This document shows positions 1 to 12,030 of a DNA stretch of 64,000 bases, in pieces. Under the pieces are notes generated by a model. That model did not search any database and had not been told where the DNA came from. It saw only the letters and a list, made by a program, of their open reading frames with translations. The stretch's first letter is position 1, and each line of letters opens with the position of its first letter. This stretch comes from Antedon mediterranea. Lineage: Eukaryota; Echinodermata; Crinoidea; Comatulida; Antedonidae. The DNA lies in NCBI RefSeq assembly GCF_964355755.1, contig NC_092680.1, positions 9,525,001 through 9,589,000 on the forward strand, given 5' to 3'. The position numbers and the translations under genes were made by a program.

Positions 1-2
1 TA

Positions 3-1907
3 ACTGGTGGTACAACTGGATTTGGACTTCGTCTTGTAGAATGGTTGGTAGATAATGGAGCTGGATACGTTGCTATCTTAAGTCGATCTGTGCCAGGTTT
101 AGAAACTGAAGAAAGATTAAGAAGTCTTACTGATCGAGGAATCCAAATAGTACATATTAAGACAGACATTACGAACAGATCAGATATAGAAAACGCATTT
201 TCTACTGTTTTAAAAGATCTGTCTAAACCTTTAACAGGAATATTCCACTGTGCTGCACAGTATGATGATAGTCTAATTGAGAGCATCACACCTGATAGCT
301 GGAAGAGAATAATGTCAACCAAATCATGGGGTGCTCTTCTACTGCATCAAACGACAATTAAGTTTAATGTTCAACTGGAATACTTTGTAATGATTTCTTC
401 TGTAGTTCAGATGGTAGGAAACGCAGGTCAGGCAAGTTATTGTGCTGCTAATACATACCTTTCTTCTCTTGGTCAGTATCGTAGAAACCAAGGCTTACCT
501 GCAACTGTCGTATGTCCAGGTGTGATTAGAGACACTGGATTTGCAGCAAGAATATCGGGTATTATTGAGTTTTGGGAAAGAAGAGGAATAGGAAGTGTGA
601 CATCACAGCAGGTGTTAAATTCACTTGATGTAATGCTTAGTAGAAATACCACTGACATTGGTGTAACTGGAAATCTTCGAATTAATGATGTTATTATGGA
701 ATACCGAGGCATTCTTAAACGCCACGACTATGAAGAAAGTTCAATTATGCTAGGATTTTCTTCTACAAGATCAGTGGGTCAAAATGAGAACGCAGGTGAC
801 ATAATTAATTTAGAACCAGATGAAGCTAAACATTATATTTTCCAGCAACTTTGCAGTTTCATCTCCAAACGTATTGGCTTAACTAGTGATATTTCTCCAA
901 ACTCCTCACCATCTTCACTCGGAGTAGATTCATTGACTGCAACTGAATTGAGCGGAGACATTCAAAGAACATTTCATGTTCCATTTCCATCTATGGAATT
1001 GATTAATGCAAACGCGACAATGCACAGTTTGTCCATTTCAATATACAGAAAAATATTAGACAAGAATGAAGTGAGAGGTGAACCAAACAGTGAAGAAGAA
1101 AGTGAGGAAGACATGACTTGGAAGGCTTGGTATATAATGGATGGTATGACTATGTCTCCTAATATCCAGCTAATTTGTTTTCCACCAAATGGAGGAGGTC
1201 CTTCTGCATATGCATGGTGGCAGGAAAAACTGAGTAAAAATAATGTGCAGTTAATCATGGCACAATTACCCGGATGGGAAGGACGTCATAATGAGAAACC
1301 TCTTCAAAACCTTGAAGAAATTGTGAGCAAATTAACGGAGAACCTAGCACCACGACTTTTGCCAGGCAGGTTTATATTGTTTGGTAATAGTATTGGTGGA
1401 CTCATTGCATTTGAGGTGGCTTACCTTCTAAAAACTATGGGTTTACAGCCGGCTCATATGATCATTAGTTCTTGGTATGCACCCACGCTTGACTATCCTA
1501 ATACAATAGAGCTTTTAAAAGGCCCAGTTATATTAAGGAAAATTGAACAAAATATCAACAACAACATCCCAGTAATCAACAACAAATCTGAGACGCTTTC
1601 TTTTGTTGATGAGGACGTGTTGGGAAATCCTGAATTGATGAGACGACTTATCCCTTGCTTCAATGCTGGCTTTAAAATTTGCCAAAAGTACAATTACACA
1701 CAAAGTACAAAACTTCAATGCGGCATGACTGTGTTTGGTGCCAAGTCGGATCGGTGCATTCCTCCCAACTCATTAGATGCATGGTGTCATGAAATTGATG
1801 CAAATCAGCATTTCAAAAAAATAATGGTGCCCGGAGGTCACATGCACGTAACAAAGAAAGCTTTTTTCCGAGATATTCAAAAAGTTCTTAAAGCTACATT
1901 CCAGTAA
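3..1907 (+). CDS. Polyketide synthase, C-terminal part (KR-ACP-TE), 5' end outside window
   Basis: This is the 3' portion of a multidomain type I polyketide synthase. The frame is open from the window edge, so the true start lies upstream. A ketoreductase domain (nt 3 to about 700) opens with the NADP-binding motif TGGTTGFG at nt 3-26 and has the SDR active-site pattern with SS, then GQASYCAAN (catalytic Tyr at nt 438-440). An acyl carrier domain follows (about 815-1045), with the phosphopantetheine Ser in LGVDSLTATEL at nt 930-932. After an acidic linker comes an alpha/beta-hydrolase thioesterase (about 1150-1900) with nucleophile GNSIGG (Ser at 1389), Asp at 1749 and His at 1839, a complete triad. 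The stop is TAA at 1905. The protein would reduce a beta-keto chain and release it by hydrolysis or cyclisation. The product cannot be deduced; echinoderm PKSs are known to make pigments. The 1.9-kb intronless 3' exon is intact, unlike everything else here. Confidence 0.93.
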   Translation, partial: TGGTTGFGLRLVEWLVDNGAGYVAILSRSVPGLETEERLRSLTDRGIQIVHIKTDITNRSDIENAFSTVLKDLSKPLTGIFHCAAQYDDSLIESITPDSWKRIMSTKSWGALLLHQTTIKFNVQLEYFVMISSVVQMVGNAGQASYCAANTYLSSLGQYRRNQGLPATVVCPGVIRDTGFAARISGIIEFWERRGIGSVTSQQVLNSLDVMLSRNTTDIGVTGNLRINDVIMEYRGILKRHDYEESSIMLGFSSTRSVGQNENAGDIINLEPDEAKHYIFQQLCSFISKRIGLTSDISPNSSPSSLGVDSLTATELSGDIQRTFHVPFPSMELINANATMHSLSISIYRKILDKNEVRGEPNSEEESEEDMTWKAWYIMDGMTMSPNIQLICFPPNGGGPSAYAWWQEKLSKNNVQLIMAQLPGWEGRHNEKPLQNLEEIVSKLTENLAPRLLPGRFILFGNSIGGLIAFEVAYLLKTMGLQPAHMIISSWYAPTLDYPNTIELLKGPVILRKIEQNINNNIPVINNKSETLSFVDEDVLGNPELMRRLIPCFNAGFKICQKYNYTQSTKLQCGMTVFGAKSDRCIPPNSLDAWCHEIDANQHFKKIMVPGGHMHVTKKAFFRDIQKVLKATFQ

Positions 1908-3095
1908 CCAACAACACACCTACAAGGCCTTCCTTGTTGATGCTGTTGTGACTTTTATTTGATTAAGGTCTAAAGTCACTTCTGGTCTTAGAATAATATT
2001 TAGAACATAAACGTTCTTCTTCAATTGAATACAACTACTTCAACTATTTCTTATATTAAAGCCTAGGGCCTACTGAGTAAATCATAACATTTATTGTTAT
2101 CAAGTGGTAGGCCTATATTCAATTTAAATACTTCATTCATATTAATTTCACCATAACAGTAACATGATTTTTGCAGTATAAAGCAAAATTTTCAAATTGC
2201 ATTTAGTCTATTTTATTTGATTTTTCCCCATTGTTGTTTTTATTGTTTTAATTGTGTGTTCTTTATATTTATTTAGTTAAATCTACATTAGGTACTTTCT
2301 AACAATTGATTACATTGTCTGTCTAGTAGTAATTACTGATTGATAATTTATTCTTAATAATTTCAGCATAATACGATATAAAAATTGTTGTATACTTACT
2401 ACACTGTACCTCCATTTAATAATATAAGTGCAACCCCATGTTAGCTACCTGTTTGTTTAATAGATACCACCAATTTATTTATTTATGTATTAGTACTCTT
2501 AAAATAGTATTTCTTTATTATTCATTTTTAAGATCTAACCTGTTTAAATTCTTTAAAGTTGAGTATAATTTATTCCAAAGTTTAACTCCAGATACTGAAA
2601 CACACATTTGTTTTTGTGTTTGTCGTTGTTAGTATAGCAGTATTAAGCCAAACATTAATATGTTCCATTTTCAGTATTTTTTTAAATTTTGAAATAAAGT
2701 AGAATAGAATATTCGCATTATCTTTCTTTAAAGATACAATACGATAGTATTTATTGTAATTTAAAAAACAAGGTAAAAATGAAATTTAATTGATTGCAAA
2801 CAACACAAATTAGGCAAATACAATATATAAAGCGTTGTAATTGGTGAATCTAAAGCGATCTTACACACTTGCTGAATACATAAAATAAATTATAAACACA
2901 TTAGGCTTGTCGGCAGCGTTTAGTGTTTTGATTTAAAGTGATCATTCTACCAGATTAGCTAAGATTAACAAAATGTATTTTAGAGGAAGATCATGATCTT
3001 TTTCAGGAATCTGAATTTTAGTTTTTAGGTGTCCCTTTCACAAAACGAAATTTGTAGGTTGAAGGTTGATTCCGATGATTTTAATGGCCCACCAC
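1908..3095. other. 3' UTR and intergenic DNA after the PKS gene
   Basis: AT-rich sequence without convincing coding potential. Candidate polyadenylation signals on the + strand are ATTAAA at about 2055-2060 and AATAAA at 2693-2698; either could end the PKS transcript. No repeat family could be recognised by eye. Confidence 0.5.
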
Positions 3096-3690
3096 AATTT
3101 TAGCTAGTTTATTTATCAAGCATAATTCTGAAAATATCGCCTTAGCAGTGGTTTATAGACCACCAGTTAATTCAACACATGCTATAAATAATCAAGATTG
3201 TTTTGGAACTATTTCAAATGACCTAACAAATTACAAAAAAAAAATTGGAAATAATATATATGTAGTGGGAGATTTTAATGGAAGAACAGGTACAATGAAT
3301 GATTTTATTACAGAAGATTAATGTCCACCCAATTGGGATAATGATATATATAAAGAAGATAATGAAATAGATAGTAATATAGGTGTTAGAAGTAATGAAG
3401 ATCAAATAGTCAATGAATATGGAACTAATTTATTAAGTCATTGTAAAGAAACAGGGATGAGAATAGTAAATGGTAGGATAAATAGGGAATTTAGTAGGTG
3501 CTTTACTTTTTTAGGAAATTTTGGCAAAAGTGTTGTTGATTATATTATTACTTTTCCAGTTAATTTTGATAAAATAATAAGACCAAAAGTGGATATTATG
3601 ATAGAATCCGACCATATGCCTTTACGTTTTGAAATTTTATTAGAGACTGAACAAATCAAAAAAGAAATTACGAATGATTTAAAAAAATAA
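3096..3690 (+). pseudogene. LINE-A endonuclease fragment (5'-truncated non-LTR retrotransposon)
   Basis: Translation from about 3110 gives an apurinic-endonuclease-like (APE) domain: the YRPP motif, then VGDFNG, an in-frame stop near 3319, and the C-terminal half from 3457 with VDYII and the ESDHMP motif containing the catalytic His of this fold. The N-terminal EN motifs are missing, so the copy is 5'-truncated. It belongs with the RT and C-terminal pieces to about 5756. The family nicks target DNA to prime reverse transcription; this copy is dead. Confidence 0.75.
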
Positions 3691-4019
3691 ATCTGGAAAA
3701 CACATGAAACATTTCAATGGTCCGAAACAAAGGTGAATAAAGCCAAGGACAAATGGAATGATGAACAAATTTTCAAATGTCTTGATGATATTAATGCAAA
3801 TGTTAAAAAAAGGGATATTGATGAAGCCCTAATTAACCTTTATAGAACTTTAGAATATGTTTACATAAATACAAAAAAAATGCACAAAATTGCCCAAGAA
3901 TACATGGTTTGATCGTCAATGCATAAAAAAGAAAATTATTATTCGTAGCATTCTTAATAAATATAGAAAATACAAAACTAACACCCTATTAAAGGAATAC
4001 TGTTAAAGAAAAGGAGTTA

Positions 4020-5756
4020 TAAAAAATGGGCAACAAGCATTATTATTCCTATATTTAAAAAGGGCAAAAGAGATCAACCAGCAAATTATAGAGGCGTATC
4101 CTTAATATCCACTTTAGGCAAGGTGTTTTTATACATTATAAGCAATAGATTAAGCAAATGGACAGAAGAAAAAGAAATATTACATCAAGAACAGGAGGGT
4201 TTAGAAAAGATTGTCGTACTTTTGATAACATATTTATTTTAGACACAATTGTTAACAAATAACTCTCCAAAAAACGAGGAACTGTGTTCATGGCGTTTAT
4301 AGATTTAAAACGCGCTTTCGATTCTATTAGACACGATTTCCTTATAAGTAAACTAAGAAAATCTGGTATAAAAGGTAAAATAATCAAAGTTATAAAAACA
4401 ATGTATAGTAAACTAAAAGGGCATGTAAAGGTTGGCAACAAAATTGGAGAATCCTTTAAATGTGAAGTAGGAATACAACAAGGGTCAGCTTTATCTTCAT
4501 TATTATTTAATATTTTTATTAATGATATAACTGAGTTATTACATACTGCTGAAAATCGAAACAAAATAAAAATTGATAACATAAATATTAATTACCTACT
4601 GTATGCAGATTATCTAGTTTTAATCAGTGATACAGTGTACTCATTACAAGATCTTTTAAATAGACTAGAATATTATTGTAATAGGTGGGGATTGGTAGTT
4701 AACATTGACAAAAGTAAAATAATAGTATTTAAAAAAAATTGAAAACTTAAGAACTACGAAAAGTGGAATTATCTTGGTAAAGAAATTGAAATATTAAAAT
4801 CTCTTAAATATCTTGGAGTCACTTTCGATTGTTCAGGAAATTGGGAAAAGGCCAGAGAACAAAATAATACACAGGCTAATAAAGCACTTTTCTCACTCAA
4901 AAATATGATATATCAGAAATATGGACATCTACCAGTGAATATTTGGAACTAATTATTTGATGTTAAAATAAACCCAATTATACTGTATGGTAGTGAAATA
5001 TGGGGAAAACTAAACAACAAAAAAATTGATGATATTCAAAATTATTTCTGTAGATATGTTTTAGGGGTCGGAAAATCAGCCACAAATGTTATCCGTTATT
5101 GGGTAAGACTAGTAAATATGAACGAGGACAAATATGCGAAGAAATGTTATAAATCTCAACTTCATAAAGCGCAAAATAATAGTAATTGTTGGGTAAGCGA
5201 TGTAAAACATATGTTATGCTCTATTGGTCATGGAAACATATGGTTTTCACAAAATAATGTCCTTGATAAATTTTATATAGTTAATAAGATAAAAGAAAGG
5301 CTAACCGATATGGAACGCCAATCCTTTCTTGAAAGCATAAATATTTCTTCAAAATTAAGATACTATAAAATGTTCAAAAACAATTTCGGAGTAGATGGAT
5401 GCTTACTACAGACCCTTGATACTAGATATAAGCGAGCTTTAAGTCAACTAAGACTGGGCACACTTCAACTAGAGGTAGAAAGGGGAAGATGAAAACGAAT
5501 AGATCGCAGCAATAGGTTATGTAAAATATGTGATATAAATGAAGTTGAAGGTGAATATCATTTTGTTACAGTTTGCTCTCGTTACAAGGAAATCAGAAAA
5601 AAATGTATACCTTCTTTATTTTTTGAAAATCCAAATACTTTTAAATTCTGCCATTTAATGTCATCACAGGATCCAATAATTATTGATAATCTATCTAAAT
5701 ATATTTATCATGCTTATAAGTTAAGATATGTTTTGCTTAGAGAACGAAATTAATTA
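4020..5756 (+). pseudogene. LINE-A reverse transcriptase and C-terminal domain, inactivated
   Basis: RT motifs appear in order: IIIPIFKKG and NYRGVSL (about 4040-4110), then after frameshifts FIDLKRAFDSI (4297 onward), GIQQGSALSSLLFNIF, and the catalytic box at 4602-4613 which reads YADY instead of YADD. The second catalytic Asp is therefore lost. The thumb and C-terminal part follow (5118-5492), and a CxxC...H...C zinc-binding motif (CKICDINEVEGEYHFVTVC) lies near 5525-5580, ending at a stop near 5752. Several stops and frameshifts break the frame. The clade cannot be fixed by eye. Confidence 0.8.
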
Positions 5757-5849
5757 ATTCATTTATCTTGTGACCATAAATTGCTTTATTTTTCAATGTA
5801 AATATTATTTTGTTAATTACTAGGGGCCAGAGGCCTAAAGTAAATAAAG

Positions 5850-5880
5850 TCAGGCGATAAGCCTGAATGAATGAATGAAT
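5850..5880 (+). repeat. LINE-A 3' end: stem-loop plus TGAA tail
   Basis: A perfect 6-bp stem (TCAGGC at 5850-5855, loop GATAA, GCCTGA at 5861-5866) is followed directly by a short (TGAA)n array. A terminal hairpin followed by a tetranucleotide tail is a usual 3' end for L2/CR1/RTE-type LINEs, where RT recognises the RNA 3' structure. It marks the 3' boundary of LINE-A. Confidence 0.65.
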
Positions 5881-6776
5881 TTATCTTTTCAATAGTCAGA
5901 CAACAAAGCCGAATAAATGAATACTTTTAATAATGCTTAAAAAAATAAGTTTATTTAAAGTGATATTGAAGGTTTTAAGTTTACGAAGGAAAAACATTCA
6001 CTGACTTGTATTTGTAGTTGTGGATAAAGTGTTTCCCAGTTAAGATTTGTATAAAGCACAACACAAAGAGATACTTATATTCGTCTAATATTTAATATTT
6101 TGTTCTGTACTATCTAGTATAAAAAATATTAATCTAATTAATTAAGACCATATAAATCACAACACATAATTCTTGTTAAAGCACAGTTTAGTTTTTATAA
6201 AATTAAATAATGGTAATACTATGGCGCGATCTTGTAACAACCACGCATAGCAGTGGAGCATATTTTACCGTCAAAACGACGTGCTTATACACTGCTAGAC
6301 AGTTTAACTTATGTGCATGCTACTTATAATTATTTGTTATTTGTTCATAATTTTTTTGTATATTTTTCTGTAATTTTACGGTGAAGTGTTACACGCAACC
6401 TAGCCTGCCACTATCGGGGTTATAAAACAGGCACCGGAACAGACCGCCTTGCTGGACTATGAGTATGACTATCACTGCCAGCCTAAACCAACGTGATAGG
6501 ATGCATTCCGAAAGTTACGACCTCTGAACCACGAGCGAATTTTTGGACCAAACTGTACAGCTGTAAAAAATTCACGAATTTTGCTTCATTTAAATATACA
6601 GTACGTTGTTGTGATCTGATTATGTGAATTTTGACATAGCTATTTGTCTTTTGTGTGATATTTTGTAGTCAGTATTGTTCCTTAAATATTCCTAGATATG
6701 TGTGACGTTGTTAAACGTATATATTGCAAATATTAGTTGCAAGAAATAAATTGACAGACGACTATATGAGATTAAT
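5881..6776. other. Non-coding stretch
   Basis: No coding sequence or recognised repeat. It could include the 5' UTR of LINE-B, whose endonuclease begins at about 6,910, but no boundary is visible. Confidence 0.4.
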
Positions 6777-6795
6777 GAGAGAGAGAGAGAGAGAG
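6777..6795 (+). repeat. (GA)n microsatellite
   Basis: An uninterrupted GA dinucleotide run of about 19 bp just upstream of the LINE-B endonuclease. Confidence 0.9.
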
Positions 6796-6877
6796 TAACT
6801 TTTTATTCCAAAGCATTCTGGGAACTCCTGACTGACGTAAATACACACATATTATATATAAAAAGATATGTGACAAT

Positions 6878-9184
6878 ATGTATATAAGGCTTGTATACTT
6901 AGTGAATGTAATTATGTTATCTCTTTCCACCTTTAATGTACGTTGGATTGTTAATATAAAACACACTTTAGATGATGATTGTAAGCGGTATAGAAGTGAT
7001 ATCATAGCATTACAAAAAACTAAAATATGTGAACAATATGACTTTACTTTTCCATCAAAATATAGATTAATTTGTTTTAAACAAAATAATTCTAGACACA
7101 GAGGAGTAGGTTTTGTTATAAGTAGTAGAATTAATGAATATGTTGAGACCTGGAACGTAATTGACGATGATATTGCGTACCTTAACATTGTTTTTCCAAG
7201 CCGAAAAATGAATTGTTACATTAAGTGTAGAGTTGTTAATGCATATAGCCCCACTGCTGTGAGGGCAAAAACTAATCTCGGATTGCTAAATCAATTTTAT
7301 ACTGATCCTGAGAAAGCATGTTGAGTACCTGCAAAATGGGAATTGTTTGTGCTGGGTGATTTTAACGCTGTACTTGGTAAAGCTAATAATATTGGTTTAG
7401 ACAACTTATCTGAACACATTGGTTCTTATGGACACGGTGTTTAATGATATGGGTCAAGTGTTCTTTAAATTTATGATGAATAATAAGCTTTTTGCCTGTA
7501 ATACAGCATTCAAACATAAAATTCGCCATGTAACAACACACACAATGTATGTTAAAACCTGGGATGCTGGAAGAGTGACAAAAGAAACTAAGCCATATCA
7601 TAGACAGATTGACTTCATACTTTGTAAAACTCGTTTTAAAAGTACTTTAAAAAATAGCAGAGCATATAGTGGCACCAGAACCATCAGTGATCACTAAATA
7701 GTGTGTGTTCAATTTAATCTAAATATGCGTGTACTAACTTTTAAGAAAAGTAAATATACAACCAAGTTTAATCAGAAATCACGTGATAGATATTGTAATC
7801 AAATAAAACATGAACTTTGTAAAATGAATATTAATATTAATAATGATCCTAATGTGTCAATGAGTAAATTGTTAACAGCAACTGTACTTTCTGCACGGAA
7901 GACAATTGGTATGACAAATAATGATAGACTTAATTATGTACAAGACAATTAATTGTCAAGGCTCACTGTTGAAAGATCTGAGTTAAGTTGTCAATTAAAC
8001 TCGTGCAATACCTCGAAAGATCGTAGTTTATAGCGTACGTATATTAATAAGACAAAAAATACAATTTCTAAACGATTGAAAAACATTTAAGAAATCAAAG
8101 CAAAAAAATTGATCGATAGAATCACTACTACAAATGAAACAAAGAAAATGTTTGATTCTGTAAAATTACTCTGCGCAAATAAGAAAACTAACAGAAGATG
8201 ACGGAAGTGTGATTTATTCAAATCAAAAGAAAGCAGAAATCGTGAAAGATTGGTTTTGCAAACAGTTAACTGATTTCAGCATTGAACCAATAAACGCATT
8301 TGATGGTCCACCAAGAAAGTTAAACTACCCAATAACGGTCAGTGGCTAATGCTACTTCCTCTTTAAAAAATAATAAGGCTTGTGGACCTGACAAGATTGC
8401 ACCAGAATTGTTCAAGTATGCGAGTAATGATGTGCTTTACGCTTGCATCATTAATCAATGTTTTGAAAGAAATATACATCTGCAGAGTATAACTGAAGGT
8501 TTAATTACACCCCTGCAAAAACCTGGAAAACCGAAGGGACCATGTAAAAGTCTAAGGCCTCTTACAGTGAGCAACGTTATTCGCAAAGTAATGTCATTGA
8601 TTATTTATAAACGTATTGAGGAAAACGTTAACAATTACACAGGGCCCGTCCAAAGTGCTTATAAGAGAGGTCAGAGATGTGCTGATATTGTATGGGCGCA
8701 AAGAATATTAACATATATAGTCAAACAAAAGAAATGGGAATTCTACAAAATGGGTTTAGACATGTCTTCTGCGTTCGATACTATTAAACGTGATACTGTG
8801 TTACGTTTACTAAGCGATGCTGGTTGTTCCGACGATGACATACGTCTAGTTAGGTTTATGTTGTCAAATACCAAACTACAAGTAAAAGTTGGTGGTAAAC
8901 TTTCCAGTTCGTTCGAATCTGTATTAGGTTTGTTTCAAGGCGATTGTTTATCAGGACCCTTTTTTACTATCACATTTGCTGGAGCTTTGTACCAGTTAAG
9001 AGTCATGACTACTTTCAGACCCAATCCACTAATTGACATTAAATGTTTTCCGCTTGAATTTCCTATGCTGACGATATTGACTTTCTTTCTGAACTCAAGA
9101 GCAAACTTATAATGCCAATTGCTTGGAATTTATATATTAATGAAAGCAAGACTGAGTTTAACCATGTGTTTTTATTGATAGTAA
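6878..9184 (+). pseudogene. LINE-B, 5' part: endonuclease and reverse transcriptase
   Basis: APE endonuclease pieces: LSTFNVRWI near 6915, VNAYSPTAV near 7240, FVLGDFNAVLG near 7350, and HRQIDFILC and ISDH up to 7697, in shifting frames. RT follows from 8342: NNKACGPDKIAPELF, LRPLTVSNVI, QSAYKRGQR, LDMSSAFDTI, GLFQGDCLSGPFF, and a catalytic YADD at 9064-9075 in another frame. The reading stops at 9184 where the 5' LTR of the composite begins, and resumes in LINE-B sense at 24,950. Broken by several stops and frameshifts. This copy was the target of the large LTR insertion. Confidence 0.8.
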
Positions 9185-9747
9185 TGTAATATAATGATAT
9201 ACTTTTATAATTAAGAAATTGACCTTTGTATCAGAATTCAAATAAGTTCACAAACTTGACCCAGAAAGTCCAGAGGAGAGTTTGTCCAGATGTTTTAATG
9301 ACCATTTAGTTTATAATAGAAAACACTTAATTTTGTGACTTTTCCCATCGTTAAACCAGGAGAGATTGACACTATTTAAGTACAGATTTGACAGTGTCAT
9401 CCATCATAGAAATACCTTATTATACCGTTAATTACTTCTAACTAAACACCCCTGGACCAACTTAGGACCAATCGTTACTCTCACAGATGACGTTGTGACA
9501 TATGCAAATGAAACGAAGCCAATATACCCCCAAGTTTCAGAAGAGCCCAGACACACCTCACAGCCACTTCTTCAGAAGCAGACCTACACACTTCACACCT
9601 CACCGACAGCATCACTGATCCTCCGTTCCTTATCTATACTTATAGTTGTATATTGTACTGAAGTATTATACTGAATAAACAATATGTGTTACGACAGTTA
9701 AGCGAGTAAGAGTCTTCATTAGTACCTCAACACAACACTATATTACA
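9185..9747 (+). repeat. 5' LTR of the composite
   Basis: 563 bp, TG...CA. It matches the 3' LTR at both ends and in the middle. It contains an extra block of roughly 100 bp after about 9355 that the 3' LTR lacks, and lacks the duplicated module seen in the 3' LTR. AATAAA within the final 80 bp (AATAAACAATATG) may be the retrotransposon polyadenylation signal. Confidence 0.85.
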
Positions 9748-9953
9748 TGGTGGAAGACCCAAATTTTATAAGGAACAGAGTGAGAAAACAGAATAACAAG
9801 AAAACAAGAAATAAACACAACAAGACACGAAGACGAAGACGAAGACAACCATATTTGTTTGAAAGGAGAAAACCAGAAATTTACTTTTACACAAAAGACA
9901 AGCTGAAATTATATTTGAATGAGAGAAGCAGATTTTTTTTTAAATAACAATTT

Positions 9954-10118
9954 TAACCGGATCGAGGCAAGCAGAAATTTTATCAAATTTGTATTTTAAC
10001 TGGATCGAGACAAGCAGAAATTTTATCAAATTTGTATTTTAACTGGATCGAGACAAGCAGAAATTTTATCAAATTTGTATTTTAACTGGATCGAGACAAG
10101 CAGAATTTTTAAATTTCG
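9954..10118 (+). repeat. 43-bp tandem repeat, about 3.8 copies
   Basis: Units start at 9954, 9997, 10040 and 10083 with exact 43-bp spacing. Each opens with TAACTGGATCGAGACAAGCA (the first has two substitutions) and ends in an AT-rich segment; the last is partial. They lie in the untranslated leader of the LTR element, where tandem repeats are common. Confidence 0.93.
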
Positions 10119-10450
10119 TATAACCATTGGATGAAGACAAAGAAGATAATCGAGGAAGAAGAAGAAGAAGAATCAAAACGGAAAACAGAAGCAAGCGGAC
10201 AAGAACTGTTTCGTTTGGACACTTTCAACTTCACGCCGTTTTTTTTTTTCGATCGTTTTTTTAACATTTACCTTTTGTGAACATTGATGAACACCTTTCG
10301 TATTTTTTTGAATTCGTTGTTTGAAAATTTGAACATTGATGAGCACTTTTAACATTTCTTTAATTCGTTGTTTGAACATTTAAACATTTTTGAACACTTT
10401 TTGCATTCCTTTAATTCATTTTTAATTGGATCCGAAGCATTTGGGGTAAG

Positions 10451-10514
10451 TCAGAACCGTTTTGATTTTTGAATTGTAACCCTGTGTGAAAGTTCATGGT
10501 ATACACTAAAATTG
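10451..10514 (-). repeat. 64-bp repeat, inverted twin of 20,898-20,961
   Basis: The reverse complement of this segment is identical base for base to 20,898-20,961. Both copies lie in the remaining internal sequence of the LTR composite, on either side of the L1-A insertion. Confidence 0.93.
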
Positions 10515-10695
10515 TTTTTTAAATTGTTAAAATAATTGTTGAATAAACCCACCGATAATAATGAGAAAATTCAGAACACCGTTAACGTAGTAAATGACGA
10601 AAACCATGTTTAATTTGTCAACGAACATGATAGGACACCAGCCCAATTGCAATCAGATACCCTTACACATCCAACTAAAGTAGAACCCCTTAAAC

Positions 10696-11034
10696 TTGCA
10701 ACCTTACATTAACTGTGTAGAGAATAACATGGGATTAGCAGCCCCATTCCAAATGAAAGAAGAACAAATTAAGGAACAAACTAATTTAATTATGACAGCA
10801 CCTAATGATTCAAATATTACATTAAACCGAGGTAGATTTAAAGCAGGACATTTCCAAGTTTTAGTTTCGTATTCTAAACCGACTTCAGCCAAACGCAACA
10901 CCGATAAAACAAAACACGAATCCAATGTTCGAAAATTTTGGTGGAATATTGACAGATATAACGATACAGATAAATTGATTAAAAGAATTAATGATAAACA
11001 GATACCGATAAGTGGATCGCCAAACGATTCATAA
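10696..11034 (+). CDS. Unrecognised small reading frame in the LTR element
   Basis: About 112 codons, polar and lysine-rich, without a motif I recognise. It sits in the region where an LTR element would encode gag, so it may be a gag remnant; that is inference from position only. It may equally be non-coding. Confidence 0.25.
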   Translation: MQPYINCVENNMGLAAPFQMKEEQIKEQTNLIMTAPNDSNITLNRGRFKAGHFQVLVSYSKPTSAKRNTDKTKHESNVRKFWWNIDRYNDTDKLIKRINDKQIPISGSPNDS

Positions 11035-11480
11035 AAAGTTTGTATAATGCAACAAGTTACTGATTTAATTTTTTTTGCAAGAATTTTTTAAATTACGACA
11101 TTTGCTAAATTAATGATCGATGGTGGCGTTTTAAAGTACAAGTACTTAAAGAAAACCAACGTTCAAAAATCTAAAAATACTAAACGTAAGATTGAAATCA
11201 AAATACGGTATATCTAACATCTAATCACTCATTTGAAGGAGATCTTATATCAGCTTGAAATTTTACATTTGGATATTCTTTAACGTTATTTGAGCAGTAA
11301 ATTTGAACAGGCCCGAACACGACTACGTTTTGATTGTACCGCCAATACTACAGCGAAGAAAACAAGGGTAAGGCTATTGTTTATCTTGACAACCACTCTA
11401 GCAACAAGGCCTAGCTATCCTTTGTACGCACGCTTCACGCTCTAGTAAGCATCCATTGTTCAAGAAAAACGTCTGTTGCT

Positions 11481-11888
11481 ATGGAGACATCAACTCAACC
11501 TAACATACAACGGGTTAAACCAGTATTTGTAAAAGATGATGACATTCGGAAAAAGGAAGATGAATATCTGAAAGAAGAAGATATCTACTTTGCCTTATTA
11601 AAAGTGATGAACTGTGATAACCTTATCGGAGCACAAAAAGTGAAAAACCTATGGCGAATATATATAAACGACCATAATGAAAGAGTTAAAGTAATAACTG
11701 CAGGCCTTAACATTAAAGGAAAGCAAGTACCTGTCTACGACTTGAACCCATACATAAATAGAGATGAAAATTCTGTAAGAGTACTGGTCAAAGACATACC
11801 ACTGTCTGTTAGAAACGAAGAAATAACCGACTCGTTAAAAAAAATCGGATGCAAGATCATTGGAATATATACCTCGAAATAGAAAGTA
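11481..11888 (+). pseudogene. L1-A ORF1, N-terminal half
   Basis: Starts METSTQPN at 11,481 and runs about 133 codons to a TAG at 11,880. The end (SVRVLVKDIPLSVRNEEI) resembles the RRM-like segment of Tx1-type ORF1 RNA-binding proteins. Two codons after the stop the sequence changes to the inserted CR1-like element; the ORF1 frame resumes near 15,045. ORF1 proteins coat the element RNA and help its reimport and priming. Confidence 0.6.
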
Positions 11889-12030
11889 AATATTGACTAT
11901 GGTATCATGCTGGCTGAGATCCTTGAAAAAGTCAAGAATTTGCATTTTTTTTTACCTGGTAAAGTGAGGTATTTTGGTTTTCTAGGGTTGCTAACTTCTC
12001 TCATACTACATATTCATAACTTTACTTTCA

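Larger units (their letters stand above)
9748..11279 (+). other. 5' internal region of the LTR element
   Basis: Starts with TGGTGGAAGACCC, a possible tRNA primer-binding site. A short Lys/Arg-rich reading frame (9747-9947) with a run of six Arg is probably not a gene. Four 43-bp repeats follow, then related short words (TTGAACATTGATGA and variants at about 10,280-10,400), then a 64-bp segment with an inverted twin at 20,898. No gag or pol domain is recognisable. Confidence 0.55.

Noticed and set aside
4284-4742. LINE-A RT as possibly active
   Set aside because: The catalytic box reads YADY, and stops and frameshifts flank it.
9747-9947. Arg/Lys-rich 66-codon frame right after the 5' LTR
   Set aside because: Composition follows from purine-rich leader sequence; no domain, and it starts on the last base of the LTR, over the primer-binding site.
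9954-10118. 43-bp regular repeats as a CRISPR array
   Set aside because: The units are directly abutting with no spacers, in animal DNA, inside an LTR-element leader.
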